64,000 nucleotides of DNA from Sphingomonas phyllosphaerae (GCF_029623345.1 NZ_JAPYKH010000009.1:62001-126000), one strand, 5' to 3'; shown: positions 18,268 to 26,917, counted from the stretch's first letter. The notes: generated from the sequence alone by a model not told the origin. Program-made: numbers and translations.

Positions 18268-18299
18268 GCCCGCCCCCCGACCAGTCCCCGACCCCGCCC

Positions 18300-19109
18300 G
18301 TGCGCGACCTCATCGTCGTCCCGGCGCGCTATGGCTCGACGCGGCTGCCCGGCAAGCCGCTGCGCACGATCGCCGGTCGCACCCTGCTCGAGCGCGTCGC
18401 GCAGGTCGCGGCCGCGGCCGCGGCGCTGGCGGGCGCGTGCGACATGGTGGTGGCGACCGACGACGAGCCCGTCGCCGATCACGCGCGCGCGCTGGGACAC
18501 GAGGTGGCGATGACCGCGGCGGCGATCGAGTCGGGTTCGGGCCGCGCTTATGCCGCGGCGTGTCAGCGTGCCGCGCCGCCGGGGATCGTCGTCAACCTGC
18601 AGGGTGACGCGCCCTTCGTGCCGCCCGCGCTGGTGGCGGCGCTGCTCGCCGCGGCGCGGCGCAGCACCGCCGCCTGCGTCACCCCGGTGGTGCGGCTCGA
18701 CTGGGCCGCGCTCGACCGGCTGCGCGCGCACAAGCGCGACTCGCCGTTCAGCGGCACCACCTGCGTGCGCGGCGACGACGGCGATGCTCTGTGGTTCTCC
18801 AAGGCGATCCTGCCCGCGATCCGCGACGAGGCGGAGCTGCGCGCGGCCGGCCCGCTGTCGCCGGTGTACCGCCATCTCGGCCTCTACGCCTATCGCCTCG
18901 CCGCCCTGGCGCGGTTCGAGGCGGCGGCGCCCGGCTGCTACGAGCGGCTCGAGGGGCTGGAGCAGCTGCGCTTCCTCGAACTGGGTATGACCGTGCACAC
19001 GATCGTGGCCGACCCGCCGGCGCACAGCATGTCGGGGATCGACACGGCGGCCGATGTCGCGCTGGCGGAGGAACTGATCCGCCGCCACGGCGATCCTCAT
19101 CCGGCATGA
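18300..19109 (+). CDS. kdsB: 3-deoxy-manno-octulosonate cytidylyltransferase
   Basis: The 269-residue CMP-Kdo synthetase opens with IVVPARYGSTRLPGKPL and has VNLQGDAPFV in the middle, both diagnostic. The capsule paralogue is known as kpsU. It activates Kdo for KpsC and KpsS. GTG 18300 is the only sensible start, placing VRDLIVVPARYG at the N-terminus. It overlaps the following phosphatase gene by ATGA. Confidence 0.93.
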   Translation: MRDLIVVPARYGSTRLPGKPLRTIAGRTLLERVAQVAAAAAALAGACDMVVATDDEPVADHARALGHEVAMTAAAIESGSGRAYAAACQRAAPPGIVVNLQGDAPFVPPALVAALLAAARRSTAACVTPVVRLDWAALDRLRAHKRDSPFSGTTCVRGDDGDALWFSKAILPAIRDEAELRAAGPLSPVYRHLGLYAYRLAALARFEAAAPGCYERLEGLEQLRFLELGMTVHTIVADPPAHSMSGIDTAADVALAEELIRRHGDPHPA

Positions 19110-19705
19110 GCGCGACCTTCGTCATCGTCCGCCACGGCGACACGTTCGCGCCCGGCGCGCCGCCGCGCCGCATCGGCGCGCGCACCGACCTGCCGCTGGT
19201 CGAATCGGGGCGCGCGCAGGCGGCCACGCTCGGCGCGGCGTTCGCGCGGCGCGGCTGGCACTTCGACCGGATCCTGGCGGCGCCGCTCCGCCGCGCGCGC
19301 GACACCGCCGAGGCGATCCGCAGCGCATTGCCCGACGCCCCCGCGCTCGAGCCCGCCGACTTCCTCGCCGAGATCGACCACGGCCCCGACGAGGACCGCG
19401 CCGAGCCCGAGGTGATCGCGCGCGTCGGTGCCGCGGCGCTGGCGGCGTGGGACGCGCGCGGCGAGCCACCGCCCGGCTGGCAGGTCGATCCAGCGGCGCG
19501 GGTCGCCGCCTGGCGCGAGCTCTACGCGCGCGCGAAGGGCGAGACGCTGCTGGTCACCAGCAACGGCGCGGCGCGCTTCGCGCTCCTGGCCGAGCCGGCG
19601 CTGACGCTGGGGCTGGCGTCGCTCAAGCTGCGCACCGGCGCCTTCGGCCTGCTCCGCGCCACGCCCGCAGGCATGGCGCGGCTCGCCTGGGACAAGCGGC
19701 CGTGA
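19106..19705 (+). CDS. Histidine phosphatase family protein
   Basis: The 199-residue protein has the RHG signature near its N-terminus (FVIVRHGDTFAPG), a second Arg in PLRRARDTAEAI and a C-terminal TSNGAARFALL where the second catalytic His would be expected; here the segment reads S-N-G, so the distal His is not obvious. It is translationally coupled to kdsB, so an 8-phosphate phosphatase role (KdsC-like activity, otherwise missing here) is an attractive but unproven idea. Confidence 0.75.
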   Translation: MSATFVIVRHGDTFAPGAPPRRIGARTDLPLVESGRAQAATLGAAFARRGWHFDRILAAPLRRARDTAEAIRSALPDAPALEPADFLAEIDHGPDEDRAEPEVIARVGAAALAAWDARGEPPPGWQVDPAARVAAWRELYARAKGETLLVTSNGAARFALLAEPALTLGLASLKLRTGAFGLLRATPAGMARLAWDKRP

Positions 19706-19745
19706 GCGGTTGCGCGCGTCCGCCGTATCGGAGAGAGACGCGGCG

Positions 19746-20777
19746 ATGAACCCGGCGCGGCTGCTCCTCTATCCCTGGTGGGTCGCCCAGCTCGCGACCG
19801 GCGCCAAGGCGTTCTGCGACAATCCCGTGATCGGCTCGCCGCGGCTCAACCGCTGGGGGCTGCACGCCGCGCGCGTGCGCACCGCGGCACGGCTGGCGAC
19901 GGCGCGACGGCGCCGGCTGGCGGCGCTCGTCGACCCCGCCGACCGCGCCGCCTTCGATCGCGACGGCTTCGTGCTGCGGCGCGACTTCCTGCCGCCGGCC
20001 GAGTTCGCCGCGCTGCGGCAGCAGGCGCTCGGCCGCGCCGCGCCCGCGCGCGAGATGGTGCAGGGCGACACGATCACGCGCCGCATCGCGCTTGACCCCG
20101 CTGCGCTGGCAGCGATGCCCGCGGTCGCGGCGCTGGTGCGCGGCGCGACCTGGCGCGGGCTGATGCGCTACGCCGGCAGCTTCGACAGCGAGCCGATCGG
20201 CTATATCCAGACGATCCTGTCGCACGTGAGCGACGGCCCGCCCGACCCGCAGACCGCGCTCCACGCCGACACCTTCCACGCCACCGTCAAGGCGTGGTTC
20301 TTCCTCACCGACGTCGCGGCGGACGAAGGCCCGTTCGTCTACGTCCCCGGCTCGCACCGCATGACCCCCGCGCGGATCGCCTGGGAGAAGGAGCGCAGCG
20401 TCCGCGCCGCGCGCGGGCTCGACCGGCTGTCGTCGCGCGGGTCGCTGCGCGTCGCCGCGGAGGAGCTCGCCGCACTCGGCCTGCCCGCGCCGCGCGCGTT
20501 CGCGGTGCCGGCGAACACGCTGGTGGTGGCGGATACGTCGGGCTTTCACGCGCGCGGCCCGTCGCTGCGCCCGGCGACGCGGATCGAGATCTGGAGCTAC
20601 GGGCGGCGCAACCCCTTCCTGCCCTGGGCCGGGCTCGACGCGATGAGCCTGCCCAGCATCGCCGAACGCCGCGCCACGCTCGCCTGGGCGGCGCGCGACC
20701 GGCTCGCCGGGCTGCTCGGCCAGCCCTGGGCCGACGTCGGGTCGAAGACGCCCGATGCGCCCGCGGCGCGCGGCTGA
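19746..20777 (+). CDS. Phytanoyl-CoA dioxygenase (PhyH)-like Fe/2-oxoglutarate enzyme
   Basis: The 343-residue product has the PhyH-type double-stranded beta-helix iron site: H-x-D in LHADTFH near residue 185 and a distal His in DTSGFHARGP near 270. These enzymes hydroxylate lipids or small molecules using 2-oxoglutarate. ATG 19746 follows GGAGAG; the in-frame start 12 codons upstream lacks support. It lies 4 bases before kpsC, so it probably modifies a capsule component or its lipid anchor. Confidence 0.75.
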   Translation: MNPARLLLYPWWVAQLATGAKAFCDNPVIGSPRLNRWGLHAARVRTAARLATARRRRLAALVDPADRAAFDRDGFVLRRDFLPPAEFAALRQQALGRAAPAREMVQGDTITRRIALDPAALAAMPAVAALVRGATWRGLMRYAGSFDSEPIGYIQTILSHVSDGPPDPQTALHADTFHATVKAWFFLTDVAADEGPFVYVPGSHRMTPARIAWEKERSVRAARGLDRLSSRGSLRVAAEELAALGLPAPRAFAVPANTLVVADTSGFHARGPSLRPATRIEIWSYGRRNPFLPWAGLDAMSLPSIAERRATLAWAARDRLAGLLGQPWADVGSKTPDAPAARG

Positions 20778-20781
20778 GACG

Positions 20782-22311
20782 ATGTCCGACCCCGCGGCCG
20801 CGCTGCCGCTGCTGCGCGCCCCGCCCTTCCCCGGCGCGCGCGTGCTCCTCTCCGAGCCGGGTCCGGCGCCGCCCCGCCCCGTCGCGCCGGCGACGGTGGA
20901 GCGCCTGTTCGCCGCGCTGCGCGCCGCGCGGGTCGGCGGCAGCTTTTGGGCGCCGGTGGGGGCAATCACGCAGTGGGTCGACCGCGCCGCCGCACCGCTC
21001 GGCGAGCCGGTCGACCCGTGGTCGGTGCTCGCGCCGGGAGTGACGGTACGCGGCTGCGGCGACGACGAGTGGATCGCGCTCGCGCAGATCGCAGGCGCGC
21101 GGGTCGAGCTGACCGCGCCGGGGCGCTACGACACGCCCGAGAAGGTCGCCGCGGCGCTGCTCGCGCGGCGCTATCGCGATCCCTTCACCGGCGCGGCGAG
21201 CGATCTCGACGCGACGGTGGCGCTGCTCGGGCTGTGGCGAGACATCGCCGCGGCCAATCGCGCGATCGTCGCCGCCTGCGGCATCGCCTGGTGGAAGCGG
21301 CGCGAGATCCGGCGCGTCCTGTGGTCGCCGGGGCGGTCGTTGCGCTTCTACCGCTCGGAGCGTGGCGCGATCGCGCACGCCGCGCGGGTCGGCGGCGCGA
21401 TCGCGGTGTGGCCGTCACGCGTCTCGGCGGCGATGGCGCGGGACGCCGCGGCGGCGGGGGTGCCGCTGGTGCGCGTCGAGGACGGGTTCGTCCGCTCGGT
21501 CGGACTCGGCAGCGACATGGTGCCGCCGTCCTCGATCACGGTCGACGCGCGCGGCATCCACTACGACCCGGCGCACGCCAGCGACCTCGAGCAGCTGCTC
21601 GCCACCGCGACGTTCGCGCCCGCGCTGCTGGCGCGCGCGGCGCGGCTGCGCGCGACCGTGATCGAAGGCCGGATCAGCAAATATGGCGGCGCCGCGGCAC
21701 AGACCTTCCCGCCGCGCGCGACCGGTCGCCGGCTGGTGCTGGTCCCCGGCCAGGTCGAGGACGATATGTCGGTACGGCTCGGCGGCCACGGCTTGGCGAG
21801 CAACCTCGAGCTACTGCGCCGCGCCCGCGCGCTCGAGCCCGAGGCCGAGATCTGGTTCCGCCCGCATCCCGACGTCGATGCCGGGCACCGCCGTGGCGCG
21901 GTGCGCGACGCCGACGCGCTGGCGCTGGCCGACCGGGTGGTGCGCGGCGGCGCGATGGCCGACCTGCTCGACCGGGTCGACGGCGTCCACGTGCTCACCT
22001 CGCTGACCGGCTTCGAGGCGCTGCTGCGCGGGCGCGACGTGACCTGCCACGGCACGCCCTTCTACGCCGGCTGGGGGATGACGCGCGACCTCGCCCCGGT
22101 GCCCGATCGGCGCGGCCGCGCGCTGACGCTCGACGAATTGGTGGCGGGCGTGCTGATCCTCTACCCGCGCTACCTCGATCCCGTCACCGCTTTGCCCTGC
22201 CCGCCCGAGACGCTGGTGGCGCGCATGGCGGCGGGGGGAGCGGTCAACCGGCTCGACCGCGTCAGCCGGATCCGTCGCTGGCAGGGCCGCATCGCGCGGC
22301 GCTGGCGCTAG
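20782..22311 (+). CDS. kpsC: Capsule Kdo-transferase, single-module KpsC
   Basis: This 509-residue protein carries the KpsC core: RVEDGFVRSVGLGSD, LVPGQVEDDMSV, WFRPHPDVDAGHR, TSLTGFEALLRG and PFYAGWGMT. KpsC builds the poly-beta-Kdo linker on lyso-phosphatidylglycerol. E. coli KpsC is about 675 residues with two transferase modules; here only one recognisable module remains, preceded by about 190 residues including the inter-module signature YRDPFTG. The first transferase may be missing or highly diverged. It shares a CTAG stop with the next gene. Confidence 0.85.
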   Translation: MSDPAAALPLLRAPPFPGARVLLSEPGPAPPRPVAPATVERLFAALRAARVGGSFWAPVGAITQWVDRAAAPLGEPVDPWSVLAPGVTVRGCGDDEWIALAQIAGARVELTAPGRYDTPEKVAAALLARRYRDPFTGAASDLDATVALLGLWRDIAAANRAIVAACGIAWWKRREIRRVLWSPGRSLRFYRSERGAIAHAARVGGAIAVWPSRVSAAMARDAAAAGVPLVRVEDGFVRSVGLGSDMVPPSSITVDARGIHYDPAHASDLEQLLATATFAPALLARAARLRATVIEGRISKYGGAAAQTFPPRATGRRLVLVPGQVEDDMSVRLGGHGLASNLELLRRARALEPEAEIWFRPHPDVDAGHRRGAVRDADALALADRVVRGGAMADLLDRVDGVHVLTSLTGFEALLRGRDVTCHGTPFYAGWGMTRDLAPVPDRRGRALTLDELVAGVLILYPRYLDPVTALPCPPETLVARMAAGGAVNRLDRVSRIRRWQGRIARRWR

Positions 22312-22982
22312 GCGTCGGCGCGCGGCGCCGATCCCGCCGCCTTCTTGGCGGAAAGATGGGTGCCGAAGACATGGTCCCAGAACATCGCGGTGATGGCGTA
22401 ATTGCCCTCTTCCCGGCCGTGGTGGTGGCGCAGGTGGTGGCGCCGCAGCATGCGCATCAGCCGCCCGCGCACCGGCAGCCGGTGGCAGGCGAAGTGCACC
22501 GCATCATAGACGACATAGCCCAGGATGAAGCCGAGGAAGAGCACCGTGCCGGCCCCGCCCAGCGCCCACGCCATCGCGGCCCAGATCGCGCCCGACCAGG
22601 TCACGCTGACGATCGGCGGCATGATGCTGCGCCACGGATCGTTCGGATCGTCGTGGTGGTTGCCGTGCATCAGGAAGACGAACCGGCGCCCCCATTGGGT
22701 CGGCAGCGCCAGGTGGAACAGATAGCGGTGCATGACATATTCGAACAGCGACCAGGTGAGCAGCCCGGCCAGCACGAGCCCGATCCACGCCGCCGCACCG
22801 ACCCGCCCGAGGCTGGCGCAGAACACGATCGTCAGCAGCACCGCCCAGAGCGCGACGAACAGTTGCGGCGGCATCACCGTCAGCCGCTCCATCCAGCCGA
22901 ACCGGAACAGCCGCAGACGCGGGTGGCCGACGCCGGCGCTGACGCGCCGCGAGGGTTTGCGGCTGGCTCGGCTCACATCCAT
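22308..22982 (-). CDS. Sterol desaturase/fatty-acid hydroxylase superfamily protein
   Basis: The 224-residue membrane protein has the superfamily's di-iron histidine boxes: HRYLFH, HGNHHDD, HFACH and RRHHLRHHHG, set between four hydrophobic stretches. The layout resembles fatty-acid 2-hydroxylase (FA2H/Scs7-type) enzymes acting on lipid acyl chains. Its position between kpsC and kpsS suggests hydroxylation of a capsule lipid anchor or of sphingolipid acyl chains; this is inference. A perfect palindrome covers its start codon. Confidence 0.82.
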   Translation of the reverse strand: MDVSRASRKPSRRVSAGVGHPRLRLFRFGWMERLTVMPPQLFVALWAVLLTIVFCASLGRVGAAAWIGLVLAGLLTWSLFEYVMHRYLFHLALPTQWGRRFVFLMHGNHHDDPNDPWRSIMPPIVSVTWSGAIWAAMAWALGGAGTVLFLGFILGYVVYDAVHFACHRLPVRGRLMRMLRRHHLRHHHGREEGNYAITAMFWDHVFGTHLSAKKAAGSAPRADA

Positions 22983-22996
22983 GGCCCGGCCATGGA
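22978..22996. promoter_or_regulatory. Perfect palindrome over the hydroxylase start codon
   Basis: TCCATGGCCCGGCCATGGA is a 19-base palindrome with 9-bp arms, located between the divergent hydroxylase and SDR genes and including the hydroxylase ATG. A transcription-factor operator is the likeliest reading; chance is possible in GC-rich DNA. Confidence 0.4.
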
Positions 22997-23074
22997 CAGA
23001 TAAGCGTCTGGTCTGTCAAGTTGCGGTGCAGCGAGAACCGCCGAACCGGTGCAGTAATACCACAGCTTACCAGC

Positions 23075-23884
23075 ATGATGAATGATCCCGATCAAGCGGC
23101 AGAGCGACCTCGCCGCATCCTCGTCACCGGCGCGTCGAGCGGGCTGGGTGCGGCGCTGGCGCGTCATTATGCCGCGCCCGGCCGCGCGCTGCTGCTGTGG
23201 GCGCGCGATCCGGCGCGGCTCGCGGCGGTCGCCGCGGACTGTCGTCGCGCCGGCGCAACCGCGCAGGTCCGCTCGCTCGACCTCGCCGACAGTGCCGCCG
23301 CGCTCGCCGCGCTCGCCGCGGACGAGGCCGCGGGCGCGATCGACCTGGCGATCCTGGCGGCGGGGCTCGGCGACGTCCGCGGCCGCGGCCGCACGGTGGA
23401 GGAGGCCGCGGCGGTGGTGCGGCTCGGCCTGGTCAATTTCGTCACGCCCGGCGCGATGGCGGCCGACCTGGCCGAGCGCATGGCCGCGCGCAGGCGCGGC
23501 GACATCGTGCTGATCGGCTCGGCCGCGGCGGCGCACTCGCTGCCCTTCGCCGCCGCCTATGCGGGCTCGAAGGCGGGGCTGGCGCGGCTCGCCGATGCGC
23601 TGCGGGTCGCGGTCGCGCCGCACGGGGTGCGCGTGCTGCTGGTCGAGCCGGGCCCGTTCGACACACCCGGCGGCCGGCTCGTCCCCGCGCCCGCATGGCT
23701 GACGCGGCGCCCCGATTGGGTCGCGGCGCGGATCGCGCGCGCCAGCGAGCGCGGGCAGGCGCGGCTGACGCTGCCGTGGTTCTTCGCGCTGCTGCGCTGG
23801 GTGGATCGCCTTCTCCCGCGGGGCGCGAGGGACCGCCTGCTGCGCGCGCTGGCGCCTGACCCGACCGACGTGCCTCCTCGCTAG
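23075..23884 (+). CDS. Short-chain dehydrogenase/reductase
   Basis: This classical SDR has TGASSGLGAALA at the N-terminus, the catalytic Ser in DIVLIGSAAA and the Tyr-x3-Lys in YAGSKAG. A C-terminal extension of basic and hydrophobic residues resembles SDRs that act on lipids. Tandem ATG codons at 23075 and 23078 are the likely starts, though no strong ribosome site precedes them. It converges on the sulfatase gene and shares its CTAG stop. Substrate unknown. Confidence 0.8.
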   Translation: MMNDPDQAAERPRRILVTGASSGLGAALARHYAAPGRALLLWARDPARLAAVAADCRRAGATAQVRSLDLADSAAALAALAADEAAGAIDLAILAAGLGDVRGRGRTVEEAAAVVRLGLVNFVTPGAMAADLAERMAARRRGDIVLIGSAAAAHSLPFAAAYAGSKAGLARLADALRVAVAPHGVRVLLVEPGPFDTPGGRLVPAPAWLTRRPDWVAARIARASERGQARLTLPWFFALLRWVDRLLPRGARDRLLRALAPDPTDVPPR

Positions 23885-25356
23885 GGCGCAGCGACCGCCG
23901 CCAGGATGGCGTGATGCAGCTCCGCCGGGGTGAGATCGACGCGTCGGCCGGCCTCGCCTGCCTCACCCGGCCGATCACCGAGGCGAAGGATCACATAGGG
24001 CGTGTGGCGTTCGGGGCCGGGCGCGATCGCGCCGGGGATGCTGGGGCGGTGGTCGCCGAAGAACACCAGCAGCGCGCGGCGACCGGCGCGCTCGAGATGA
24101 TCGATCAGCTCGCCCAGCATCGCGTCGCTGCCGCGCAGGTGGCGCAGATAGGCGTCGAGCCCGCCGGGCGAGCCCGCGATCCGCTCCTTCCCCCACGGCC
24201 CGTGATTCTCCATCGTCACCGCGTAGACGAAGGTGGGCGCGGTCGCGGCGTCGGCGAGCGCGCCCAGCGCCGCGCCGAGCGTCCGGTCCTCGACGTAGCG
24301 GCCGGTGCCCGGCGCCGCCGCGGCGAACGCCTCCTCGCCCACCAGCCGCTCGAAGCCGACCGCGGGCATCAGCCGGTCGCGCCCGTAGAAGCGCAGGTCG
24401 TGCGGGTGGACGAACAGGGTGCGATAGCCGCGCCCGCGCAGCCGCGCCGACAGCGCGTAGCTCGCCTCGCCGTTCGCGGTGAGGAAGGGATCGTAGCGGC
24501 GGAAGCCCAGCGCGGCCTCGTCGCGCCCGAACAGCACGCCATATTCGGTCCGCATCGTATAGGCGCCGAAGCCGCTGACGTGGAGCTCGCCCCATCGCCA
24601 CGCCGCGGCGCGCGCGCGCGACAGCCCGGGCAGCGGCGCGGCGCCCGCGAGCACGACCGGGTCCGCGAAGGACTCGCACTGGACGACGATCACCAGCTCG
24701 GGGCCGGGCGCGGGGCCGGGCGCGGGGCCGGGGTCGGGTCCGGCCTTGCGCTCGGGCGGCAGCGGAGGCGGGTCGGGCTGCGCGCGCCAGCGCCGCCAGT
24801 AGAGCAGCAGCGTCGCCACCAGCCCGTGGCGCGCGAGATCGGCCTCGGCATCGGGCACGCGCGCCAGCGCGGCGAGCGACGGTCGGCGCAGCAGCCCCCC
24901 CAGCAGCGCCAGCGCGACCGCTGCGATCGCCGCACCGGCGAGGTGCGGCGCCACGCGCGGCACGAACAGCCAGGCCAGCGCCGCGGGCAGCGCCAGCGCG
25001 CCCAGCACGCCGAGCGCGCGCTGCGCCGGCGACAGCGCGGTCAGGTAGAAGCCGGGATGGCGCACCATCGCGCCGATCAACGCGAGGTCGGAGAAGAGCA
25101 AGGGCTCGCCCAGCACCGCGCGCTTGGCGTTGGACGCGATCGCGAGCGCCGCGAGCAGCGCCGCCGCGAGCAGCGCGGCAGCCGGCGCGGTGCCCGTCAC
25201 GGCGAGACCGAGCCCGAAGACGATCGTCATCACCACCAACAGCACCGCGCTCCCCCGCCCGCTGCGCCGCAGCCGCCGCGCGCGCGGCCGCACCGTCGCA
25301 TCGAGCGCGAGCGCGGCGACCAGCAGCAGGAGATAGGACAGGACGGGGATCGTCAC
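23881..25356 (-). CDS. LTA synthase-like sulfatase/phosphoglycerol transferase
   Basis: About five transmembrane segments (residues 1-150) are followed by a Pro-rich linker and an extracytoplasmic alkaline-phosphatase-fold domain: VVQCESFADP, GAYTMRTEYGVLFG (nucleophile Thr), TMENHGPWG and FFGDHRPS. Relatives transfer phosphoglycerol or phosphoethanolamine to envelope glycans, so decoration of the capsule is plausible. GTG 25356 is preferred over ATG 25446, because the intervening codons (TCT, CGA, CCT, ATA) are unlike the rest of the gene. Confidence 0.82.
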   Translation of the reverse strand: MTIPVLSYLLLLVAALALDATVRPRARRLRRSGRGSAVLLVVMTIVFGLGLAVTGTAPAAALLAAALLAALAIASNAKRAVLGEPLLFSDLALIGAMVRHPGFYLTALSPAQRALGVLGALALPAALAWLFVPRVAPHLAGAAIAAVALALLGGLLRRPSLAALARVPDAEADLARHGLVATLLLYWRRWRAQPDPPPLPPERKAGPDPGPAPGPAPGPELVIVVQCESFADPVVLAGAAPLPGLSRARAAAWRWGELHVSGFGAYTMRTEYGVLFGRDEAALGFRRYDPFLTANGEASYALSARLRGRGYRTLFVHPHDLRFYGRDRLMPAVGFERLVGEEAFAAAAPGTGRYVEDRTLGAALGALADAATAPTFVYAVTMENHGPWGKERIAGSPGGLDAYLRHLRGSDAMLGELIDHLERAGRRALLVFFGDHRPSIPGAIAPGPERHTPYVILRLGDRPGEAGEAGRRVDLTPAELHHAILAAVAAP

Positions 25357-25482
25357 GCTACAGCCGCGCACTCGCTCGAGGATGAGGCGGCGGCCCGGCG
25401 GCACGCGACCGGGCGGCGCTATAGGTCGACGAGACGTGATTGTCATGTCGCCTCGGCGCGCGAACCGCTGTATCGCGGCGCG

Positions 25483-26841
25483 ATGACTGACCTGCCGCTC
25501 ATCCCGGACGCGCTGCCGAAGATCGCGGCGCCGGGCGCGACACCGCTGCCGCAGCAGCGTGAGATCCTGCTGCTTCAGGGTCTGATGGGGCCGCTGTTCC
25601 GCCGCGTCGGCCAGGCACTGCGGCGACGCGGCTATGGCGTCCACAAGGTCCATTTCAACGGCGGCGATCGGCTGTTCTGGCGACTCCCCGGTGGGATCGA
25701 CTACCGCGGCGCGCCGGCGGACTGGCCCGACGCGCTCGCCGCGCTGATCCGCGAGCGCGGCATCACCGACGTGATCCTGTTCGGCGACTGCCGCCCGCTC
25801 CACATCGCCGCGATCACGACCTGCCGCGCGCTGCACGTCCCCGTCCACGTCTTCGAGGAGGGCTATATCCGCCCCGATTGGGTGACGTTCGAGCCGGGTG
25901 GGGTGAACGGCCATTCCAGCCTGCCGCGCGATCCGGCCTGGTACCTCGCCGAGGCGGCGCGCCTGCCGCCCGCGCCCGAGCACCGCCAGGTGCCCTCCTC
26001 CTTCCGGCGCCGCGCCGCCGAGGCGGTGGTGTACAACAGCGCGGACGTGTTCACGCGCTGGTATTATCCGCATTGGCAGAACCATCGCCCGTGGCACCCG
26101 CTGGTCGAGGCGGCGGGCTGGATCCGGCGGCTGCGCCGGCGCCGCCAGGCGGCGGAGCGGTCGCGCCTGCTGGTCGAGCGGCTGCTCGGCCGCGGCGCGC
26201 CCTATGTCCTGTTCCCGCTCCAGCTCGATTCCGACGCGCAGATCCGGCTCCACTCGGATTTCGCCGGCATCTCGGACGCGCTGCGGGTGGTGATCGAGTC
26301 ATTCGCGCGCCACGCGCCGCCCGAGCTGCGCCTCGTGATCAAGGAGCATCCGCTCGACAATGGCGTGCGCGACTGGTGCGGCGAGGCGGCGGCGCTCGCG
26401 GCGCGCCACGGCGTGGCCGACCGGATCGACTATATGGAGAGCGGCGACATCGTGCCGGTCGCGCATGCCGCGCGCGGCATGGTGACGATCAACAGCACCA
26501 GCGGCACGCTCGCGCTCGCCGCCGGGGTGCCGGTGATCGCGCTCGGCCAGGCCGTCTATGACATCGCCGGGATCACCGATCAGCGCGGGTTGGACGCCTT
26601 CTGGCGCGATCCCGTCGCGCCCGATCCGGCGGTGTTCGCCGCCTTCCGCCGCGTGCTGATCGATCGCTGCCTGGTGCCGGGCGGCTTCTTCTCCGACGCC
26701 GCGCTCGACGCGGTGACGCAGGGCGTGGTCGCGCGGTTCGAGGCGGCGAGCCCGCTGCGGCTGACCGAGGCCGCCGGGCACGACGCACCGCCGCCGCTGC
26801 CGCGCGCGACCCCGCAGGCGGGACGATCCGCCGTGGGCTAG
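25483..26841 (+). CDS. kpsS: Capsule Kdo-transferase KpsS
   Basis: The 452-residue protein has the KpsS pattern: LLLQGLMGPLFRRVGQAL, VHFNGGDRLFW, VFEEGYIRPDWVT, FPLQLDSDAQIR and NSTSGTLALAAG. KpsS adds the first Kdo to the lyso-phosphatidylglycerol acceptor, so it acts before KpsC. ATG 25483 is taken as the start; the much longer open frame upstream lies antisense to the sulfatase gene and is not coding. Its stop lies inside an inverted repeat. Confidence 0.9.
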   Translation: MTDLPLIPDALPKIAAPGATPLPQQREILLLQGLMGPLFRRVGQALRRRGYGVHKVHFNGGDRLFWRLPGGIDYRGAPADWPDALAALIRERGITDVILFGDCRPLHIAAITTCRALHVPVHVFEEGYIRPDWVTFEPGGVNGHSSLPRDPAWYLAEAARLPPAPEHRQVPSSFRRRAAEAVVYNSADVFTRWYYPHWQNHRPWHPLVEAAGWIRRLRRRRQAAERSRLLVERLLGRGAPYVLFPLQLDSDAQIRLHSDFAGISDALRVVIESFARHAPPELRLVIKEHPLDNGVRDWCGEAAALAARHGVADRIDYMESGDIVPVAHAARGMVTINSTSGTLALAAGVPVIALGQAVYDIAGITDQRGLDAFWRDPVAPDPAVFAAFRRVLIDRCLVPGGFFSDAALDAVTQGVVARFEAASPLRLTEAAGHDAPPPLPRATPQAGRSAVG

Positions 26842-26917
26842 GGTCTGTTTTCGACCTTGCGCGGGTGACCGCTTCGCGGCGGGTGGAACCTTGCTGCGAT
26901 CGAATACAGACCCTAGC
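26837..26917. terminator. Inverted repeat containing both convergent stop codons
   Basis: An 18-nt arm at 26837-26854 pairs with 26900-26917 with one mismatch around a 45-nt loop. The arms include the TAG of kpsS and the TAG of the convergent AAA ATPase. It could act as a bidirectional terminator or be a small repeat element that supplied both stops. Confidence 0.5.

Noticed and set aside
25357-25446. 30-codon N-terminal extension of the sulfatase from ATG 25446
   Set aside because: Although GAGG precedes it, its codons (TCT, CGA, CCT, ATA) are rare in this genome and the membrane helix begins right after GTG 25356.
23911-25482. N-terminal extension of kpsS by 524 codons
   Set aside because: It lies opposite the sulfatase coding region, is low-complexity His/Arg/Gln-rich, and kpsS motifs start right after ATG 25483.
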